Shown: one piece after another, positions 60,205 to 64,000 of the stretch
How the letters are laid out: each line of letters opens with the position of its first letter
How positions within the stretch are numbered: the first letter of the stretch is position 1
NCBI RefSeq assembly: GCF_005222845.1
Contig: NZ_STFZ01000016.1
Span: forward strand, 54,161 to 118,160
DNA: 64,000 nucleotides
Source of the DNA: Rhizobium sp. FY34
Lineage (GTDB): Bacteria > Pseudomonadota > Alphaproteobacteria > Rhizobiales > Rhizobiaceae
Direction: 5' to 3'
Program-made: the position numbers and the translations under genes
The notes under the pieces: model-generated
Databases searched by the model: none
Seen by the model: the letters and a program-made list of their open reading frames with translations, nothing else
Told to the model about the DNA's origin: nothing

Positions 60205-60573
60205 TCAGCGCTGGAGCTTGAGGATGAAATTTTCAGCTTCCAGAACGGCCGCACTGAGCGTGGCGCGCAGCGCCGCATCCTCGGGATTGGCTTCCAGCCG
60301 CTCGGCTTCGCGTGCCACACGAAAGGCACCGACGCTGTTGGCGGCGCTGCGCAGGCGGTGCGAAGCGGCCACCACGGAAACGGCTGTGCCCTCTGTGATT
60401 TCGACCAGTGCGGCGCGGGCCTGGCGCGCAAACAGGCTCAGCACTTCGGCCTCGAGCACCTTGTCGCCCATCGTCTGGACCGCCAAGTGCACCAGGTCGA
60501 TCGGCCGCGCCTTGTCAGGAGCATAGCCTCGTGCATTATCCGGAGCGTCAAATGCGATACTGACCGCAGCCAT
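60205..60573 (-). CDS. HPt-domain protein (histidine phosphotransfer)
   Basis: The 122-residue helical protein has an HPt-like motif SVVAASHRLRSAANSVGAFRVAREAERLE, in which His is the likely phosphate site. It may pass phosphate between a hybrid kinase and a response regulator; it is not ChpT. The ATG at 60573 has GGGA upstream; the earlier codon at 60582 is too near that site. Its control region has CtrA-like sites. Confidence 0.75.
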   Translation of the reverse strand: MAAVSIAFDAPDNARGYAPDKARPIDLVHLAVQTMGDKVLEAEVLSLFARQARAALVEITEGTAVSVVAASHRLRSAANSVGAFRVAREAERLEANPEDAALRATLSAAVLEAENFILKLQR

Positions 60574-61028
60574 GAATATCATCCCTTGTTGTCGTCACCC
60601 CGATCCTGGCCGGGCACTGGTGCCTATCCCGTTAAATTTCGGCACAATCGCGGCGCAATTTCTAAAAGCATGGTTAATTTTGGCTAAGCAACGCAAAAGG
60701 CACGCAAATCCTTTCCGGGCGCAGTTTAAAATCTGTTAACAACAATTGCCGCTCCTGTGTGGCGGTTGCCCCAGAATTGTGTCTCGATGCCGAATGTGTC
60801 ACTACAGTACGATTGACACTGGTGTGAGCATGACGTTCACCCCAGCAGGGTGCCCCGGTAAGCCTTTCTTATGATCACTCTGCAAGGAAGGTCGTCCGGA
60901 CTTGATAATGAGCGGAAGCTGAGGCGAAAGCGCTGAAGATTCCGTGCCGACCCGATTGATGGTTTCGCTGCAGGCGGCAATGCGGATACCGCGATCGGCC
61001 GGATGAGTATGTAACGAGGCGTAACCGC
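60574..61028. other. 455-base divergent control region with CtrA-like sites
   Basis: No gene is seen between hpt and the large repeat protein. It contains ATGGTTAA (60670-60677, the complement of the CtrA core TTAACCAT) and TTTA-AAATCTG-TTAA (60725-60739, one mismatch to the CtrA consensus). A TTGACA near 60813 may be a -35 element, but no good -10 follows it. Confidence 0.45.
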
Positions 61029-64000
61029 ATGGCCAAGAATCCCAACAGCGAATCGATCGACGAGACCGCATTCCAGGCGCTGGAAGATGCGTTGAAGATC
61101 GATTTCAACGACGAGCCACAGCCGGCACCTCAATCCAAGTCCGTTCCCCCTGTCCGGGAGGCCAAAGTGAAAGAGACGTCCGAGCAGCGACCCGCCCCGC
61201 AGGCGCGGCGTCCACGTCCGCCCGAGGCGCCGCCGCGCGCCGCGCCGGCAGAGGCCACAGCTCCGCGTTCGCCAAGCCTCGAGCCGGCCAATGACAGCGG
61301 TCGTCGCAATACGCTGGCCATTCTGCGCTCGCTGGAAAGCGGTTCCATGCGCTCGGGTCTGCGCAATGCCAGCATTATCTCCGCCCTCTGGGCAGTGGGT
61401 GGCATCGGACTTGCCCAGGTCATCTATGGCGGGCTGCTCTGGCAGATCGCCTCGATTGCTGATCTCGTCGCCCTGCCCGGCCTGTTTGCCGTCATCGTCG
61501 GCATTTTCGTGCCGATCATGCTCTTTTATGCCTTTTCCATCATGATGGCGCGCGCGCAGGATCTACGCAACGCCGCCCGTTCGATGGCCGAAGTGGCCCT
61601 GCGCCTGTCCGAACCGGAAACAATCGCCTCCGAGCGCATCATGACCGTCGGTCAGGCTGTGCGGCGCGAAGTCTCGGCGATGAACGAAGGCATAGAACGT
61701 ACCATAGCCCGCGCCACAGAACTCGAAACACTGGTGCATTCAGAAGTCACGGCACTCGAGCGCAGCTATGCCGACAACGAATTGCGTGTGCGCGGCCTGG
61801 TGCATGAACTGGGCTCCGAGCGTGATGCCATCGTCAACCATGCCGAGCGCATCCGTTCCTCCATCGTCGGCGCCCATGACCAGTTGAAGGAAGAATTGTC
61901 GCTGGCAACCGAGGAGATCGCCGTCCGGCTTGCGACCTCCGGTGAAGCCTTTGCCTCGATGATCGATACGCGCGCCGCCGTTCTGATGGAAAAGTCGAAT
62001 GCCGCAGGCGATGCGCTCGGCACGCTTCTGTCGGCCAAGACGGAAAGCCTTTTGCAGGCCCTCAACGCCTCGGGTTCAACGCTTGCCTCTGAATTCGACA
62101 ATCGCCTGGATCACCTGACATCCACGCTGTCGTCACGCGGCAATGACATCCTCAAGAACTTCGAGACCCGCGCCTCGACGCTGGATGCCAGCACCGACAA
62201 GCTCAATGCCGCCTTGGCCGAGCGCACGCGGCTGCTCAATGAAACGCTTTTGACGCGCACCCGCGAAATCAGCGAGACGCTGACCGGCGGCGAACGCACG
62301 ATCACCGGCACGCTCGGCACGGTCCTGAACACGCTCAACCGCTCGCTTGACGAAAAGGGCGCCACCTTCCGCCAGCGCCTGCAAAGTGCGGCCGATGATG
62401 CGATCATGGATCTCGACCTGCGCAATGGCCTGTTTGAAGAGCGCCTTCAGGGCACGATCAGCCAACTCAGCACCACATTCGATACGGGCCTTGAGGAATT
62501 CACCTCGGCCTTTGACCAGCGCGCCGGCACGCTCGGCAGCAAGCTGACGGAGAGCCTCACGCGCATCAGCGCGACGGTGAATGGTGGTTCCGATTCCATC
62601 GAAGGCATTCTGTCGACCAGCATCGAGCGTCTCGGCTCCTCCTTCACCGATCACTCGCTCACCATTGCCACAGCCCTTGGCGCCAATCAGGAACTCTTGG
62701 AAAACACGCTGCAGAGCGGTACGAACCAGTTCACCACCGCGCTGGACAGCCGGACCCGCAAGCTGACGGCCGAACTTGAGGAGCGCAACCGTCTTCTCAA
62801 CGAAGGTCTCGACAGCCGCAGCCGTCAGTTGGTCGACGACCTCGATCTGCGAGCCAATTCCATTACCGACGGTTTCGACACGCGCCGTACAGCGCTGGCC
62901 GGTGATCTCGACGCGCGCAACCGCTCCCTCTTCGACACAATCGACGCCCGCACCCAGGCCATCACCGAGGGGTTGGACAGTCGCCGCGAAACCTTCGTGC
63001 GCGACATCGACTCTCGTAGCCAGACGCTTCTTGATGGTTTTGATACGCGCAGCCGCGGCCTGACGGAGGGCCTCGACGCCCGATCCAATACGCTCTTGAG
63101 CGAGCTTGAAGACCGTAGCCTGCAACTGGCCAGTGCGCTGGCCGTGCAGTCCGCCGAACTGAGCGACAATGTCGCCAATGCCCATGAACGCATCGGCGCG
63201 GTAATGAACGAACAGGCACGCGCCTTCAGCGGTGCGCTGGACGACAGTCAGTCACGGTTTGCAGAGACCGTGTCCAACCGCTCCGCCGCCATCGTGGAAG
63301 CCGTGACAGGCAGTCAGCAACGCTTTGCCGATGTGCTGGATGCAAAGACGGCGGCGCTCGAAAATGCCGTGGTCGGAGCGCCCGAGCGGCTTGCCGATCT
63401 TATCGATACGCGTATCGACAGCATGTCGCGCACGCTTGCAAGCGGCCATCAGCGCATCGAAACCGATCTCGACCAACGCATGAGCGCACTCGGTGAAATG
63501 GTCGCCGGCGTTCATGAGCGCATCGGTGACACGTTCGATGATCGCACCATGGCGCTCACCACAACGCTGTCGGTCAGCGAAGACCGTCTCACCGGCCTCT
63601 TCGATAGCATGTCCGAGACGCTCGTGTCCGGTCACCAGCGCATCGAAACGGATCTCGGCCTGCGCATGAATGCCCTGGGCGAAATCGTCTCCGGCGTCCA
63701 TGAGCGCATCGGCGATACGTTCGATGATCGCACCATGGCGCTCACCACAACGCTGTCGGTCAGCGAAGACCGCCTCACCGGCCTCTTCGACAGCCGCATT
63801 GATGTGATGTCGCAAACGCTGGCTGATGGGCATGAGCGGATCGACAGCGATCTCGGCCGCCGCGTCAATGCCCTGGGTGACATCGTATCCAGCGCTGGCG
63901 AACGCATCGGCGATGCCTTTGACGACCGCACCATGGCGCTCACCACAACGCTGTCGGTCAGCGAAGACCGCCTCACCGGCCTCTTCGACAGCCGCATCGA
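61029..64000 (+). CDS. Very long repeat-built membrane protein (partial, C-terminus outside window)
   Basis: The frame is open from the ATG at 61029 to the right edge, so about 990 residues are visible. The N-terminal 90 residues are Pro/Ala/Arg-rich and probably disordered. Two membrane segments follow at about residues 115-138 and 149-173. Everything after that is predicted alpha-helical with few prolines, including a 12-fold 11-residue repeat (residues 572-703) and 62-66-residue repeats from residue 805 on. Such proteins are often labelled apolipoprotein- or kinesin-like because of their amphipathic repeats, but no function is known. GAGG at 61014 is a modest ribosome site. Confidence 0.8.
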   Translation, partial: MAKNPNSESIDETAFQALEDALKIDFNDEPQPAPQSKSVPPVREAKVKETSEQRPAPQARRPRPPEAPPRAAPAEATAPRSPSLEPANDSGRRNTLAILRSLESGSMRSGLRNASIISALWAVGGIGLAQVIYGGLLWQIASIADLVALPGLFAVIVGIFVPIMLFYAFSIMMARAQDLRNAARSMAEVALRLSEPETIASERIMTVGQAVRREVSAMNEGIERTIARATELETLVHSEVTALERSYADNELRVRGLVHELGSERDAIVNHAERIRSSIVGAHDQLKEELSLATEEIAVRLATSGEAFASMIDTRAAVLMEKSNAAGDALGTLLSAKTESLLQALNASGSTLASEFDNRLDHLTSTLSSRGNDILKNFETRASTLDASTDKLNAALAERTRLLNETLLTRTREISETLTGGERTITGTLGTVLNTLNRSLDEKGATFRQRLQSAADDAIMDLDLRNGLFEERLQGTISQLSTTFDTGLEEFTSAFDQRAGTLGSKLTESLTRISATVNGGSDSIEGILSTSIERLGSSFTDHSLTIATALGANQELLENTLQSGTNQFTTALDSRTRKLTAELEERNRLLNEGLDSRSRQLVDDLDLRANSITDGFDTRRTALAGDLDARNRSLFDTIDARTQAITEGLDSRRETFVRDIDSRSQTLLDGFDTRSRGLTEGLDARSNTLLSELEDRSLQLASALAVQSAELSDNVANAHERIGAVMNEQARAFSGALDDSQSRFAETVSNRSAAIVEAVTGSQQRFADVLDAKTAALENAVVGAPERLADLIDTRIDSMSRTLASGHQRIETDLDQRMSALGEMVAGVHERIGDTFDDRTMALTTTLSVSEDRLTGLFDSMSETLVSGHQRIETDLGLRMNALGEIVSGVHERIGDTFDDRTMALTTTLSVSEDRLTGLFDSRIDVMSQTLADGHERIDSDLGRRVNALGDIVSSAGERIGDAFDDRTMALTTTLSVSEDRLTGLFDSRI
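62742..63137 (+). repeat. Twelve tandem 11-residue (33-base) repeats within the long membrane protein
   Basis: Twelve consecutive 11-residue units follow the pattern (L/F/I)-(D/E)-x-R-x-x-x-(L/I/F)-x-x-x, for example LDSRSRQLVDD, FDTRRTALAGD, LDARNRSLFDT and LDARSNTLLSE. The spacing is exactly 33 bases with no gaps. Hendecads form amphipathic helices or right-handed coiled coils. Confidence 0.9.
63441..64000 (+). repeat. Tandem 62-66-residue repeats with near-identical DNA
   Basis: Three copies start at 63441, 63627 and 63825, spaced 186 and 198 bases. Each contains (V/A)-x-ERIGD-(T/A)-FDDRTMALTTTLSVSEDRLTGLFD-type sequence. A 44-base block is identical in all three, at 63543-63586, 63729-63772 and 63927-63970. 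The last copy is cut by the window edge. Confidence 0.9.

Noticed and set aside
62742..63137. Regular 33-base periodicity considered as a CRISPR array
   Set aside because: The units are contiguous without spacers, vary in sequence and keep a reading frame, so they are protein repeats.

Overview
The window is a dense, GC-rich chromosomal segment of an alphaproteobacterium, most likely a member of the Rhizobiaceae (Rhizobium/Agrobacterium group). The grounds are the gene set and its arrangement: a suf operon with Irr- and RirA-type iron sites, cckA, a purC-purS-purQ-purL set, DUF1127 and DUF1476 genes, tandem ycjX/ycjF, and full CtrA boxes (TTAA-N7-TTAA). No rRNA, tRNA, phage, insertion sequence or CRISPR array was found, so it reads as core chromosome with a few small accessory insertions.

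Layout. 1-4943: minus-strand suf operon (cysteine desulfurase, sufB, sufC, start of sufD) for Fe-S cluster assembly, with an MNT/HEPN toxin-antitoxin-like pair lodged between sufB and sufC; its HEPN gene is frameshifted. 4996-7761: an alpha/beta hydrolase, a membrane diguanylate cyclase and a higBA toxin-antitoxin module. 7948-17622: tyrS, a giant AsmA-like protein, bcp, a DUF455 ferritin-like protein, a LytM/M23 envelope protein, a DEAD-box helicase and a Nudix hydrolase. 17636-23374: a tightly overlapping minus-strand cassette for maturing a molybdenum hydroxylase (CoxD/CoxE-like, two XdhC halves, a MoeA-like/MobA-like fusion), with no Mo-enzyme structural gene in view. 23539-32456: a periplasmic binding protein, rpe, purB, a tannase-family esterase, an RBBP9-like hydrolase and a PAS-GGDEF-EAL protein.

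32519-40018: two tandem DUF1476 (F1-ATPase inhibitor zeta type) genes, then purC, purS, a small coiled-coil gene, purQ, a lipoprotein, a DUF1127/MocR divergent pair and purL. 40105-46657: bolA and the CGFS glutaredoxin grxD (Fe-S trafficking, which fits with suf), a Bcr/CflA efflux pump, an inositol-phosphatase family enzyme, ttcA and alaS. 46816-56146: recA, cckA, a FliO-like protein, dksA, a SixA-like phosphatase and the YcjX/YcjF pair. 56246-64000: an exported unknown, folK-folB-folP, a DUF922 protein, a gap that may encode a small RNA, a 2Fe-2S ferredoxin, an HPt protein, and the start of a very long membrane protein built of 11-residue and 62-66-residue repeats that runs off the right edge.

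Two themes link the genes. One is iron-sulfur and iron control (suf, bolA/grxD, ferredoxin, ttcA). The other is cell-cycle control: cckA is present, and three exact CtrA boxes plus three near matches lie upstream of envelope and signalling genes in the same window.
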